A stretch of DNA of 59,264 nt. Origin: a virus. The stretch is from IMG/VR virus record IMGVR_UViG_3300009481_000013, positions 1 through 59,264 of that record. One strand, given 5' to 3'. Below the pieces are notes generated by a model. The model was not told the DNA's origin. It saw only the letters and a list, made by a program, of their open reading frames with translations, and ran no database searches. Below are positions 43,504-51,812 of this stretch, in pieces. Made by a program: the position numbers and the translations under genes. Every line of letters starts with the position of its first letter. Positions within the stretch are counted from its first letter, which is position 1.

Positions 43504-43513
43504 TTTTTTATAA

Positions 43514-43525
43514 ACTACTTACTGT
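43514..43525 (+). promoter_or_regulatory. ACTACTTACTGT element, copy 3
   Basis: It abuts the GTG of the next gene. Same 12-mer as 41107-41118. Again a tRNA 5' half lies on its upstream side. Confidence 0.45.
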
Positions 43526-43903
43526 GTGAGTAAAACAATAGCGCAGTTACTTAGCGAGCATCCTCAGTTCAATTTTGAACCAGGGATGCTTGTTTTGTTT
43601 CACAAGTCTCGAAAAGAAGAAGTAAAGTTGCGCCTCACAAGCCCTGAGACAGCCGTTCTATGGCAGACGGCAGACGCACTTATGGAACCAATCTTAAACG
43701 ACTACGGGACGTCTGCGGCGCTCATAGAGGTTCTAACTAACGCCACCGGCAAAGGAAGGTTTGAGATTCACCGCACGTCAGCCATTACAAACAAAAGATG
43801 GGTTGTTAAAGTGTTCAAAGGCGGTACATATGAAAATGGCGAGTCACTAGGGGAAACGCTAGCACTCGCCATTTTAGATTTATGGGACAGAAAGGTCAGA
43901 TAA
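43526..43903 (+). CDS. Unknown protein, 125 aa
   Basis: GTG start with no Shine-Dalgarno, directly behind element 43514. Mixed alpha/beta: T-A-V-L-W-Q-T-A-D-A-L-M-E-P-I-L, then E-I-H-R-T-S-A-I-T-N-K-R-W-V-V-K-V. Not an endonuclease by any visible motif. It converges with and slightly overlaps the minus-strand protease gene. Confidence 0.6.
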   Translation: MSKTIAQLLSEHPQFNFEPGMLVLFHKSRKEEVKLRLTSPETAVLWQTADALMEPILNDYGTSAALIEVLTNATGKGRFEIHRTSAITNKRWVVKVFKGGTYENGESLGETLALAILDLWDRKVR

Positions 43904-44567
43904 TATCTTTTACGAATTCCTGAATATCTTCTAGAGTTACCATCAAACCTACATTTTCTAAAGTTATAAAAGCCATAGAAGCGATTCCGATGATTTCCCA
44001 TCTTTCATTATAGACTGGAGAGCCTGAACTTCCTGGTCTAGTTGGAATAGTGTGCATATCCAAGTCATAACCAAGCTTTTCGCGATTAACTCTTCCGGCA
44101 TAATAGCCTTCAAATTGGAGGATCATATTTTTATCGTGAATCCCCCAAGGTGCTGCTAGATTATATGTTTTTTCTCCTGGTTTTGGCATTTGATGTGCAA
44201 TAGGACTTATTGGTCGTTCTACCCTATCCATAGTAATTAAAAGGCACAAATCTGACTTTTTAGATACTTTTAAAATCAGAGTTCTATGTTTGTTAAGTTC
44301 TATGTCTAAAGCATATAATAAACCATCTTGAGGTTCGCAAATATGACCAGCAGTAAGGATAAAAGTGTTGTTTTCAATATGTTGAATAATAACACCAGAA
44401 CCTGAGCCTAGTTTTTGTCCGTTTTGTTCGGAAATAACCTTGACAAAAGATTCTCTTGGTGGTATATTAGTTGTTGGGATAAGATTTTTTAATGAGACGC
44501 AGGCGATTGGATTTATTAAAATGGCAAATCCCAATACAAGAGCGAATGTTCGTAGTAATGTTTTCAT
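43896..44567 (-). CDS. Exported trypsin-like serine protease
   Basis: 223 aa, the only convincing minus-strand gene. A signal peptide ends near N-P-I-A-C, a possible lipobox. Catalytic triad: His in T-A-G-H-I-C (residue ~94), Asp in K-S-D-L-C-L-L (~127), Ser in P-G-S-S-G-S-P-V-Y (~191). Chymotrypsin-fold proteases of this type act in the periplasm. The target is unknown; no Shine-Dalgarno is obvious. It is divergent from phoH and convergent with the gene at 43526, which suggests separate acquisition. Confidence 0.8.
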   Translation of the reverse strand: MKTLLRTFALVLGFAILINPIACVSLKNLIPTTNIPPRESFVKVISEQNGQKLGSGSGVIIQHIENNTFILTAGHICEPQDGLLYALDIELNKHRTLILKVSKKSDLCLLITMDRVERPISPIAHQMPKPGEKTYNLAAPWGIHDKNMILQFEGYYAGRVNREKLGYDLDMHTIPTRPGSSGSPVYNERWEIIGIASMAFITLENVGLMVTLEDIQEFVKDII

Positions 44568-44626
44568 ATTAGTAACTATGAAGAACTACTTAAAAGAGAT
44601 TAAGTTCTTAATAAAAAGGTGGGTAA

Positions 44627-45955
44627 ATGGCTAAAAATACATATGTTCTCGATACAAGCGTGTATCTAACTAACTTTCACGCACTCTACGAGTACAAGAA
44701 TCACGATATCGTGGTGCCCCTAAAAGTTTTAGAAGAAATTGACAAACACAAGAATAGGCAAGATTCTGTGGGACATCAGGCTCGAAACACAATTCGAGAG
44801 CTTGATCGTCTTAGGGAAAAAGGCAGCCTCTCGAAGGGCGTTCGTCTCGGCAAGGGTAAGGGCATTTTGCGAGTGGAAGGATCATCAACTTCTTTCCTTC
44901 CAGAAGATCTGTCCCCAAAAGTTCCAGACAATATGATTATTTCTACCGCATTGGCAGAGCGCCATGACGCTGCGCACAACGCTCCAAGTCGTAAGGTGAT
45001 TTTGGTTACTCGCGATATTAATATGCGAGTGATTTGTGATTCAATTGGTCTTAAGTGCGAATCATATGATCCAGAAAAGGCAGTTCAAGACAGAAATGAG
45101 CTTTATTCTGGATATGCAGAAGTGGAAGTAGACGAAGAGTTTTTAGATCGTTTTTATGCTGGTGAAGTAAACAATCTCCCTCCAGAGATTATTGATGGTG
45201 GTTTCAAATACCAACCCAATGAATTCATAATGCTAAGAGCTGCTGGAAACGAAAAGAAGACTGCTCTTACGCGCATCTTTAAAAGTGGTAAACTTGAAAA
45301 AGTTAAAGAGTCTAAAAGAAAGATTTGTAACGTAAAGACACGCAACCGCGAACAATCTTTTGCTATGGACTTGCTGTTAGATCCTGATGTCAAGGTTGTT
45401 ACTCTTGTGGGTAAAGCAGGTTCAGGCAAGACTTTATGTGCCATTGCAGCTGGACTCCATCAAACAATCGACGAAGACAAATATCGACGTTTAATTGTTT
45501 CGAGACCCATTCAACCAATGGGAAAAGATATTGGATTCCTTCCAGGTGATATTAACGATAAGATGCTTCCTTGGTTGGCTCCCATTCAAGACAATTTGCA
45601 GACCCTTCTTGGTGACAGGGCTCAGCTTGAAGAGCATATGTTTCAGGGCACGATTGAAATCGAAGCTTTGACTTATATTCGTGGTCGTTCTATTTCTGAT
45701 GCTTACATTATTATCGATGAGTCACAGAACTTGACGATGCACGAGTTGAAGACTATTATCACTCGCGTTGGAGAGAATACTAAGATTGTTCTTACTGGCG
45801 ACATCGAACAGATTGATAATGCTTTTATTAACGATGTGACGAATGGTTTGACTCACGCAGTAGAGAAGTTTAAACATTCTGAGCTTGCTGGTCACGTAAC
45901 TTTGGTCAAGGGCGAAAGGAGCGCGGTCGCGACTCTCGCAGCCAAGGTACTATAG
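44627..45955 (+). CDS. phoH: PIN-PhoH ATPase
   Basis: 442 aa. N-terminal PIN nuclease-like domain (Y-V-L-D-T-S-V-Y at residue ~5, K-V-L-E-E-I-D at ~34, R-D-I-N at ~128). C-terminal PhoH ATPase with Walker A V-G-K-A-G-S-G-K-T near 262 and Walker B I-I-I-D-E-S-Q-N near 362. This PhoH2 layout is linked to RNA binding and unwinding; PhoH is common in large phages. AGGTGGG precedes the ATG. Confidence 0.9.
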   Translation: MAKNTYVLDTSVYLTNFHALYEYKNHDIVVPLKVLEEIDKHKNRQDSVGHQARNTIRELDRLREKGSLSKGVRLGKGKGILRVEGSSTSFLPEDLSPKVPDNMIISTALAERHDAAHNAPSRKVILVTRDINMRVICDSIGLKCESYDPEKAVQDRNELYSGYAEVEVDEEFLDRFYAGEVNNLPPEIIDGGFKYQPNEFIMLRAAGNEKKTALTRIFKSGKLEKVKESKRKICNVKTRNREQSFAMDLLLDPDVKVVTLVGKAGSGKTLCAIAAGLHQTIDEDKYRRLIVSRPIQPMGKDIGFLPGDINDKMLPWLAPIQDNLQTLLGDRAQLEEHMFQGTIEIEALTYIRGRSISDAYIIIDESQNLTMHELKTIITRVGENTKIVLTGDIEQIDNAFINDVTNGLTHAVEKFKHSELAGHVTLVKGERSAVATLAAKVL

Positions 45956-45974
45956 AAAGGGGAATAACAATAAG

Positions 45975-46009
45975 TTCACTACTAGTTAGTAACACTAGGA
46001 GGTAGTGAA
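45975..46009 (+). promoter_or_regulatory. Hairpin enclosing the HNH ribosome binding site
   Basis: TTCACTAC (45975-45982) pairs with GTAGTGAA (46002-46009), and inside it CTAGT pairs with ACTAG. AGGAGG lies within the 3' arm and the ATG follows at 46010. In T4, similar hairpins block translation of homing endonucleases from early transcripts. Confidence 0.65.
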
Positions 46010-46579
46010 ATGTTTGTTAGAATTGAAAAACCAGGAAGTTGGGATGAAAAAACAGTTATTGTTCAATGTGAGGAGTGTAATAGAGAAAGAGAAATCAAAT
46101 GGACTACTGCTCGTATGAAAAAAGAGCATCTGTGTAGATCGTGTTCAATTAGTATTGCGAATACTGGAGCAAAGCGCTCTGAAGAAGCTAAAAAAAGAAT
46201 GAGTATTGCTCAAAGAAAATGTGGCAATGGTGGGATAAGAATGAACCAGAGCGGCGGCTATAAACAAGTTATTGTAGATGGCTATCATCCAAGAAAAAAA
46301 GATAGAAAAGGCGGCAACTATATTATGGAACACATTCTCATTGTAGAGAAAAGATTAGGTCGCTTCTTGGAATCGCGCGAAATTGTTCACCACATTGACG
46401 GTAACAAACAAAATAATGATGATTCTAATCTTTTTTTGTGTTCTGGAGAAACAAAAAAAGAATCTAGACAAATCCACAATGCTTGCCATACATCAGCTGA
46501 AAAATTAGCATTTGACATGCTCAAGAGAGGTATGGTAGAGTTTGTGGACGGTCATTATCAACTTAAGGAAAAACAATGA
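46010..46579 (+). CDS. HNH homing endonuclease
   Basis: 189 aa. CxxC zinc pair (C-E-E-C ... C-R-S-C) in residues 20-45, a NUMOD-like helix (R-S-E-E-A-K-K-R-M-S-I-A-Q), then R-E-I-V-H-H-I-D-G-N-K-Q-N-N near residue 125, the HNH core, with N-L-F-L-C. DNA-nicking mobile enzyme, inserted after phoH. Translation is probably limited by the hairpin over its start. Confidence 0.85.
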   Translation: MFVRIEKPGSWDEKTVIVQCEECNREREIKWTTARMKKEHLCRSCSISIANTGAKRSEEAKKRMSIAQRKCGNGGIRMNQSGGYKQVIVDGYHPRKKDRKGGNYIMEHILIVEKRLGRFLESREIVHHIDGNKQNNDDSNLFLCSGETKKESRQIHNACHTSAEKLAFDMLKRGMVEFVDGHYQLKEKQ

Positions 46580-46992
46580 ACAATAAATACAACGTAGATG
46601 AACTTTATGAAAAGATGGGATTGATCCCCTATGATGAATTTTCAACTAAACAAAGAGCAATCAACTTGGCTCACCCTGAATCATATAGGGGAGAGTGTGA
46701 TGGTTTTAGGCAAACAGGTAGGACCACTAGACAACTTTGCAAAGCAATAGCTAACGTTTTGTCTGGAACGGATGTAGTGTATTACGTTAGTAATCAAATT
46801 TCCGCAAACCATCACAAAAAGAAAGCAGAAGAAATTTTAAATAAGATTGAAATTCATAATTTTACTTCCCCAAACAATGACATTTGTTGTTTCTCTAAAG
46901 ATGGTACGTCATCCCTGATGGGAACAAAACTTTCTTTCGTGATTGAAAAATCTACAAAGAAGGTTTATTTTGATGCAGCTTTTAACGATTGA
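46576..46992 (+). CDS. Unknown protein with P-loop-like G-R-T-T segment, 138 aa
   Basis: ATGA overlap with the HNH gene. F-R-Q-T-G-R-T-T-R-Q-L-C-K-A-I-A near residue 50 resembles a Walker A of the short phage ATPase type. No Walker B is evident. Function unknown. Confidence 0.55.
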   Translation: MNNKYNVDELYEKMGLIPYDEFSTKQRAINLAHPESYRGECDGFRQTGRTTRQLCKAIANVLSGTDVVYYVSNQISANHHKKKAEEILNKIEIHNFTSPNNDICCFSKDGTSSLMGTKLSFVIEKSTKKVYFDAAFND

Positions 46993-47028
46993 TTTTTTAA
47001 ACACAGCAAACGCTGTAAGGAAAGGAAA

Positions 47029-47373
47029 ATGACAGAAGAAAATATTAAAACGCTAACTGAATTGGAGGCAGAAGCTCAAGCAGAGTTGCAACAACCTGTA
47101 GAGCCTATCAACCCTTTGAAAGCTTTTTTTATAGAATATGTAGGCAATAAATACAAGCCTGAAGATGGTGCAGTGACGGTTGAGATGTGCGTTCAAGCTT
47201 TAGGTGAAGATTTCCCAGAGTTTTTGGTGCCTGTGTGTGAGCAAAACTTCTTTCTTGGTTATAATCAATGTGAGGCAGATATTCGAACAGCACTTACCGC
47301 TCGTGACGCAGCTAAGGAAACTGAAGCAAGTGTTGATTTAGATGAAACAGAGGATGTAGTCATTAATGAATGA
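47029..47373 (+). CDS. Acidic protein, 114 aa
   Basis: AAGGAAA before the ATG. Very acidic at both ends, helical, with Y-V-G-N-K-Y-K-P-E-D-G-A-V-T-V-E-M. Overlaps the next gene by 8 bases. Function unknown. Confidence 0.6.
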   Translation: MTEENIKTLTELEAEAQAELQQPVEPINPLKAFFIEYVGNKYKPEDGAVTVEMCVQALGEDFPEFLVPVCEQNFFLGYNQCEADIRTALTARDAAKETEASVDLDETEDVVINE

Positions 47374-48040
47374 TTACGGAGTAAAAACCTATATCAAGCA
47401 GACAGCAGGAGGACTACAACAAGAACTTTTGTTTAACCGCATTATTGTTTATCAGCAAAATCCACTCCCAGATGGAATCGAAATAAAGAATCTCATTCAG
47501 AGCATCGAGGAAAAGGTTCCTCAATTTTTATGCAACGATATCGATTCTATTTTCGTCGGTCAGTTTTCTTTTTTGAAAGAAAAAGATCTAGAAGCTGTTT
47601 ACGAAAACGGCGCCATCTACATCAGTAATGAGCAAGATAACGAGCAAGATTTTTTGTCAGATATTGTTCACGAAATAGCACATTCTGTTGAAGAGATATA
47701 TCCGCTTGACATATATGGAGACAAAACAATAGAAAATGAATTTCTCATAAAGCGTAAAAGTATGGCAGAGATTTTGAATGCTCACGGCTTTAAAGAGTAT
47801 GATATGGCATCTTATGCTGAAACAGAATACTCAGTTGAGTTTGATACTTATTTGTATCAGCACGTCGGATATGAACTTCTTCACACGCTTTTGCAGGGAT
47901 TGTTTGTTTCGCCATATGGCGCTACCTCATTGAGAGAATATTTTGCAAATGCATTTGAAGAATTTTATGCTGGAGATACGTATTACGTTAAATCTATTTC
48001 TCCAGCTATCTATAGAAAGATAATCGACATTCAAGGTTGA
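47366..48040 (+). CDS. HExxH metallopeptidase-like protein
   Basis: 224 aa, no signal peptide. I-V-H-E-I-A-H-S-V-E-E near residue 101 is the zinc motif; L-R-E-Y-F-A-N-A-F-E-E near 190 carries a probable third ligand (E-x-x-A-x-x-F pattern of neutral zinc peptidases). Fifth HExxH protein of the window. Confidence 0.75.
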   Translation: MNDYGVKTYIKQTAGGLQQELLFNRIIVYQQNPLPDGIEIKNLIQSIEEKVPQFLCNDIDSIFVGQFSFLKEKDLEAVYENGAIYISNEQDNEQDFLSDIVHEIAHSVEEIYPLDIYGDKTIENEFLIKRKSMAEILNAHGFKEYDMASYAETEYSVEFDTYLYQHVGYELLHTLLQGLFVSPYGATSLREYFANAFEEFYAGDTYYVKSISPAIYRKIIDIQG

Positions 48041-48060
48041 TAAACAAGAGGAAAAAAACA

Positions 48061-48381
48061 ATGGAAAAAAACATCAAAGTAAGCAAAGACAAGGTAGTAG
48101 TTTCGCTTAAGCTAGCACCTTGGAAGCCTGGTCACAAAAAGGTTAGATATTACGAAGAAAATGCTCGTGAATGGGTAAAAGAAGAGCATCCAAAAGTTGT
48201 GATTGGTAAAACCCTTAAACCTTGCGTTGTACGCAACCAGGGAAGTATTACAGAGGGTGAATGGATTTTTGAAGTAGTCCAAGAAGTAAAAGAAGTAAAA
48301 GAAGTAAAGAAAGTGACCAAGAAAAAGGTTGCCCCAAAGAAAGAGGTGGTTAGTGTTAAAGATTCTAACCGAACAAGTTGA
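48061..48381 (+). CDS. Lys/Val-repeat protein, 106 aa
   Basis: AAGAGG before the ATG at 48061 decides the start. The last 40 residues are repeats of K-E-V and K-K-V, a charged tail. Its end overlaps the nuclease start by 29 bases. Function unknown. Confidence 0.55.
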   Translation: MEKNIKVSKDKVVVSLKLAPWKPGHKKVRYYEENAREWVKEEHPKVVIGKTLKPCVVRNQGSITEGEWIFEVVQEVKEVKEVKKVTKKKVAPKKEVVSVKDSNRTS

Positions 48382-49204
48382 AGAAAAAAAGGGTAGATAT
48401 CTTTCTTGGTCAGCTGCCAAGAACTGGGATGAATGCCCTTATTATTATAAGTTAACAAAAATAGATGATATTGGTGGCTTTGAGGGGAATGTTCATACCG
48501 CTTTTGGTCACGGAGTTCACTGGACCATCGAAAAGGAGCTAACCCCTACACGGACTGGCTCTATTGATCTTGCTGAAACGTTTACAGAGAACTTCAACAA
48601 AGCTCTTGGCGAACTTCCAGAAGAGCAAAAGAAACTTCTTTCAGAAGAACCCAAAACAATGAAACTTCACGATGAAATGAAACTTCAGGGTCGTGAACTT
48701 GTTCCTTTTCTTAAGCCTGCGCTTGATGAGTATTTTGGCGAATGGGAACTTGTTGGTATTGAAGAGAAATTTTACGAAAAATGTAACTTCTATGATTTGG
48801 GAGATTTCTTTTTTAAAGGATTTATTGATATTGTCGTCAAAACAAAAGATGGGAAGTTTCATATTGTTGATTGGAAAACTTGTAGCTGGGGTTGGGATGT
48901 GCGAAAGAAGTCAGATCCTATGGTTACCTATCAGCTAACTGTTTACAAACATTTCTTCTGTCAAAAATATGGTATTAAACCATCAAAAGTTGAAACTCAT
49001 TTTGCCCTTTGTAAAAGAACTAACAAGACCAACAAAAGAGTCGAGTTTTTTAAAGTTACGAGCGGACCAAAAAAAACTGCCAATGCTCTTAACTTCTTGA
49101 AACGAGTCGTATACAATGTCGATCATAACAATCACTTAAAAAATCGCAGTAGTTGTTATAAAAAAAAGAAATGTGAGTTTCGCCATACGAAACATTGCTT
49201 ATAG
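48353..49204 (+). CDS. PD-(D/E)XK nuclease, Cas4/RecB-like
   Basis: 283 aa from the GTG at 48353, after AGAGGTGG. S-W-S-A-A-K-N-W-D-E-C-P at the start (with the first Cys), G-F-I-D-I-V-V ... F-H-I-V-D-W-K-T near residues 155-180 (D ... D-x-K catalytic core), a Gln-Tyr motif (Y-Q-L-T-V-Y) and C-terminal Cys-x5-Cys-x7-Cys. Four cysteines fit the 4Fe-4S cluster of Cas4/AddB-type exonucleases. Phage homologues act in recombination. No CRISPR array is present. Confidence 0.8.
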   Translation: MLKILTEQVEEKKGRYLSWSAAKNWDECPYYYKLTKIDDIGGFEGNVHTAFGHGVHWTIEKELTPTRTGSIDLAETFTENFNKALGELPEEQKKLLSEEPKTMKLHDEMKLQGRELVPFLKPALDEYFGEWELVGIEEKFYEKCNFYDLGDFFFKGFIDIVVKTKDGKFHIVDWKTCSWGWDVRKKSDPMVTYQLTVYKHFFCQKYGIKPSKVETHFALCKRTNKTNKRVEFFKVTSGPKKTANALNFLKRVVYNVDHNNHLKNRSSCYKKKKCEFRHTKHCL

Positions 49205-49212
49205 GATTATAA

Positions 49213-50562
49213 ATGACTGACAAAACCCTTACCTTTTCTGACAAAGTAGAAGAGCTTGCAACTGTAACAAAAATTCCCACCAAGAAAATAAAAATCTTAA
49301 CTATCGGAGACCACCCAATGTCTCCTTCTGGTGTTGGTACACAGACTCGCTATATGATTGAGCACTTACTTTCTACAGGAAAATATCAGTTCATTTCTAT
49401 GGGTGGAGCAATAAAACATCACGATTATCGCCCTCAAAAGACGGAAGAATGGGAAGAAGATTGGATTATGCTTCCTATTGATGGATATGGCAACCAAGAT
49501 TTGGTTCGCTCCCTTATTCTGGCGCACAAGCCAGATGTTCTTTGGTTTATGACTGACCCAAGATTTTATGGTTGGTTGTGGAATATGGAAGAAGAAATTC
49601 GCCCATTTGTCCCTATGGTTTATTATCACGTTTGGGACAACTATCCGTTCCCTAAGTTTAATAAGCCGTTTTACGATTCAAATGATGCTATTGTAACGAT
49701 TTCTAAGTTGACTGACAACTGTGTAAGAAATGTTTCACCTGAGGTAAAGTGTATTCATTTGCCTCACTCAGTAGATACTGATGTTTTTAAGAAGCTGCCA
49801 GATGATGACATTGAAACTTTCAGAAAAGGCGCTTTCCCTAAAGAGGAAAAGGATTCAAAATTTACTTTTTTGTGGAATAGTCGCAACGCCCGTCGAAAAC
49901 AATCGGGTTCATTAATTTTTTGGTTCAATGAGTTTCTTGATAGGGTGGGTCGTGATAAAGCACGATTGATTATGCATACCGATCCTAAAGATCCTAATGG
50001 ACAAGATTTGGAAGCAATCATTCACGAACTTGGTTTAACCAATAGCGAAGTAATGTTTTCCCGTGCCAAGCTTCATTCACTTGACTTAGCAAACTTGTAC
50101 AATATGGCAGATTGCACTCTTAGCGTTTCAGATGCTGAAGGGTTTGGTCTTTCAACAATGGAATCCATCGCTTGTGAGACACCTATTATCGTTACTATGA
50201 CTGGCGGTCTACAAGAACAAGTAACCGATGGCGAGAACTGGTTTGGTATTGGTCTAGAACCATCTTCAAAATCTATTATTGGTTCACAAGATGTTCCCTA
50301 TATCTACGAAGATCGCCTTGCAAAAGAAGATGTCATTGCAGCATTAGTGAAAATGTATGAAATGAGTCCAGAAGACCGCGCCGCACTTGGTAAGGCTGGT
50401 CGCGAACACGTTCTTAAAAACTATAACTTCAAAGATATGATTAATGGTTGGGACGATATTTTTACCGATATTCATAAAGAATGTGGCTCTTGGGATAATC
50501 GCAAGGGATATGATAGATGGACTTTCGAAGAAATGGGTAAAGCCAAGAAGGAGGCAGCGTGA
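49213..50562 (+). CDS. Glycosyltransferase, GT-B fold (GT4-like)
   Basis: 449 aa. N-terminal Rossmann half (I-L-T-I-G-D-H-P-M-S-P-S-G-V-G) and C-terminal half with V-S-D-A-E-G-F-G-L-S-T-M-E near residue 305, the E-x7-E-type donor-binding site of GT4 enzymes. It starts the glycan cluster and transfers a sugar from a nucleotide donor. ATGA overlap with the next GT. Confidence 0.85.
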   Translation: MTDKTLTFSDKVEELATVTKIPTKKIKILTIGDHPMSPSGVGTQTRYMIEHLLSTGKYQFISMGGAIKHHDYRPQKTEEWEEDWIMLPIDGYGNQDLVRSLILAHKPDVLWFMTDPRFYGWLWNMEEEIRPFVPMVYYHVWDNYPFPKFNKPFYDSNDAIVTISKLTDNCVRNVSPEVKCIHLPHSVDTDVFKKLPDDDIETFRKGAFPKEEKDSKFTFLWNSRNARRKQSGSLIFWFNEFLDRVGRDKARLIMHTDPKDPNGQDLEAIIHELGLTNSEVMFSRAKLHSLDLANLYNMADCTLSVSDAEGFGLSTMESIACETPIIVTMTGGLQEQVTDGENWFGIGLEPSSKSIIGSQDVPYIYEDRLAKEDVIAALVKMYEMSPEDRAALGKAGREHVLKNYNFKDMINGWDDIFTDIHKECGSWDNRKGYDRWTFEEMGKAKKEAA

Positions 50563-51812
50563 AAAGGATTGTAATCAAGGGACCAGCTCTTAGTGCGTCA
50601 GGATATGGGGAACAATGCAGGTTTGCCCTCAAATCTCTCATGGCTCACGAAGAAAGGTTTGAAATATATCTTGAAAATATTAGCTGGGGTAAAACTGGCT
50701 GGATTCCAATGGATAGTGAAGAAAGAAACATTATTGATCACCTTATCGGCAAGACAATGATTTATGTTCAACAAGGCGGAACGTTTGATATTTCCTTGCA
50801 AGTAACAATTCCAAATGAGTGGGATCCTAATCTTGCTCCCTATAATGTTGGTTATACAGCTGGTATTGAAACAACTCGTATTTCTCCTCAATGGATTGAA
50901 GCGAGCAATAAAATGGATAAAATCATTGTTGTATCTAACCACGCTAAAGCTGGCTTCGACCACACTGTCTATAAGGCGCGCAATGAGCAGACAGGAGAAG
51001 AGAAAGAGTTCAGAACGACAACTCCAATAGAAGTTGTTAACTATGCGTTGCGCAAGAGTAAGCCAGCAAAGCTAGATTTAGAGCTTGAGAATGATTTCAA
51101 CTTTTTGACAGTTTGTCAATGGGGACCTCGTAAGAATCTTGAAGCTACTATCGTTAGCTTTATGGAAGAGTTTCACGATGAAGATGTGGGTTTGGTTGTA
51201 AAGACCAATATTGCTAGAAACAATGAAATGGATCGACAACATTGCCGCTTGCGCTTCGACGATTTTCTAGCGAACTTCCCTGACAGAAAGTGCAAATTGT
51301 ACCTTGTACACGGCAATCTTTCTTCTGAAGAGATGGCAGGACTTTACACACATCCAAAAATTAAAGGTATTGTTTCAACTACACACGGCGAGGGATTTGG
51401 TTTGCCACTTTTCGAAGCTGTATGTCACGGTTTGCCAGTGATTGCTCCTAACTGGAGTGGGCAAGTGGACTTCCTTTATGCACCTGTAAAAGATAAGAAG
51501 ACTAAAAAGATTAAGCAACGTCCTCATTTCCTTAAAGTTGATTTTGAATTGAAACAAGTTCAACAACAAGCAGTATGGGATGGAGTGGTTCAAGCGGATT
51601 CTAAATGGTGTTTTGTTAAGAAGAGTAGTGTTAAACAAAATATGAGGAATCTATTCAAAGAGCTTCAAAAGCGTCAATCACTCGCAAAGAAACTTCAGAA
51701 ATATGTAATTAAAAAGTTCGAGGAAGAGGCTATTTTTGAACAGTTTGCTACTGCTGTACACGAGTCTGAAGATGCCTGGGAGAATGACCTAGATGAAATT
51801 GCAGAAGTCTAG
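50559..51812 (+). CDS. Glycosyltransferase, GT-B fold (GT4-like)
   Basis: 417 aa. G-P-A-L-S-A-S-G-Y-G-E-Q at the N terminus and T-H-G-E-G-F-G-L-P-L-F-E-A near residue 275 with the family's Glu. Partner of the preceding enzyme in a stepwise sugar chain (inference). It overlaps the next gene by 20 bases. Confidence 0.85.
   Translation: MKRIVIKGPALSASGYGEQCRFALKSLMAHEERFEIYLENISWGKTGWIPMDSEERNIIDHLIGKTMIYVQQGGTFDISLQVTIPNEWDPNLAPYNVGYTAGIETTRISPQWIEASNKMDKIIVVSNHAKAGFDHTVYKARNEQTGEEKEFRTTTPIEVVNYALRKSKPAKLDLELENDFNFLTVCQWGPRKNLEATIVSFMEEFHDEDVGLVVKTNIARNNEMDRQHCRLRFDDFLANFPDRKCKLYLVHGNLSSEEMAGLYTHPKIKGIVSTTHGEGFGLPLFEAVCHGLPVIAPNWSGQVDFLYAPVKDKKTKKIKQRPHFLKVDFELKQVQQQAVWDGVVQADSKWCFVKKSSVKQNMRNLFKELQKRQSLAKKLQKYVIKKFEEEAIFEQFATAVHESEDAWENDLDEIAEV

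Noticed and set aside
43268-43513. 81-aa plus-strand reading frame
   Set aside because: It overlaps tRNA-Glu(CTC) and the tRNA halves and has no start signal.
48353-49204. Cas4 of a CRISPR system
   Set aside because: No cas1, cas2 or repeats are present; Cas4-like nucleases are common stand-alone phage recombination enzymes.
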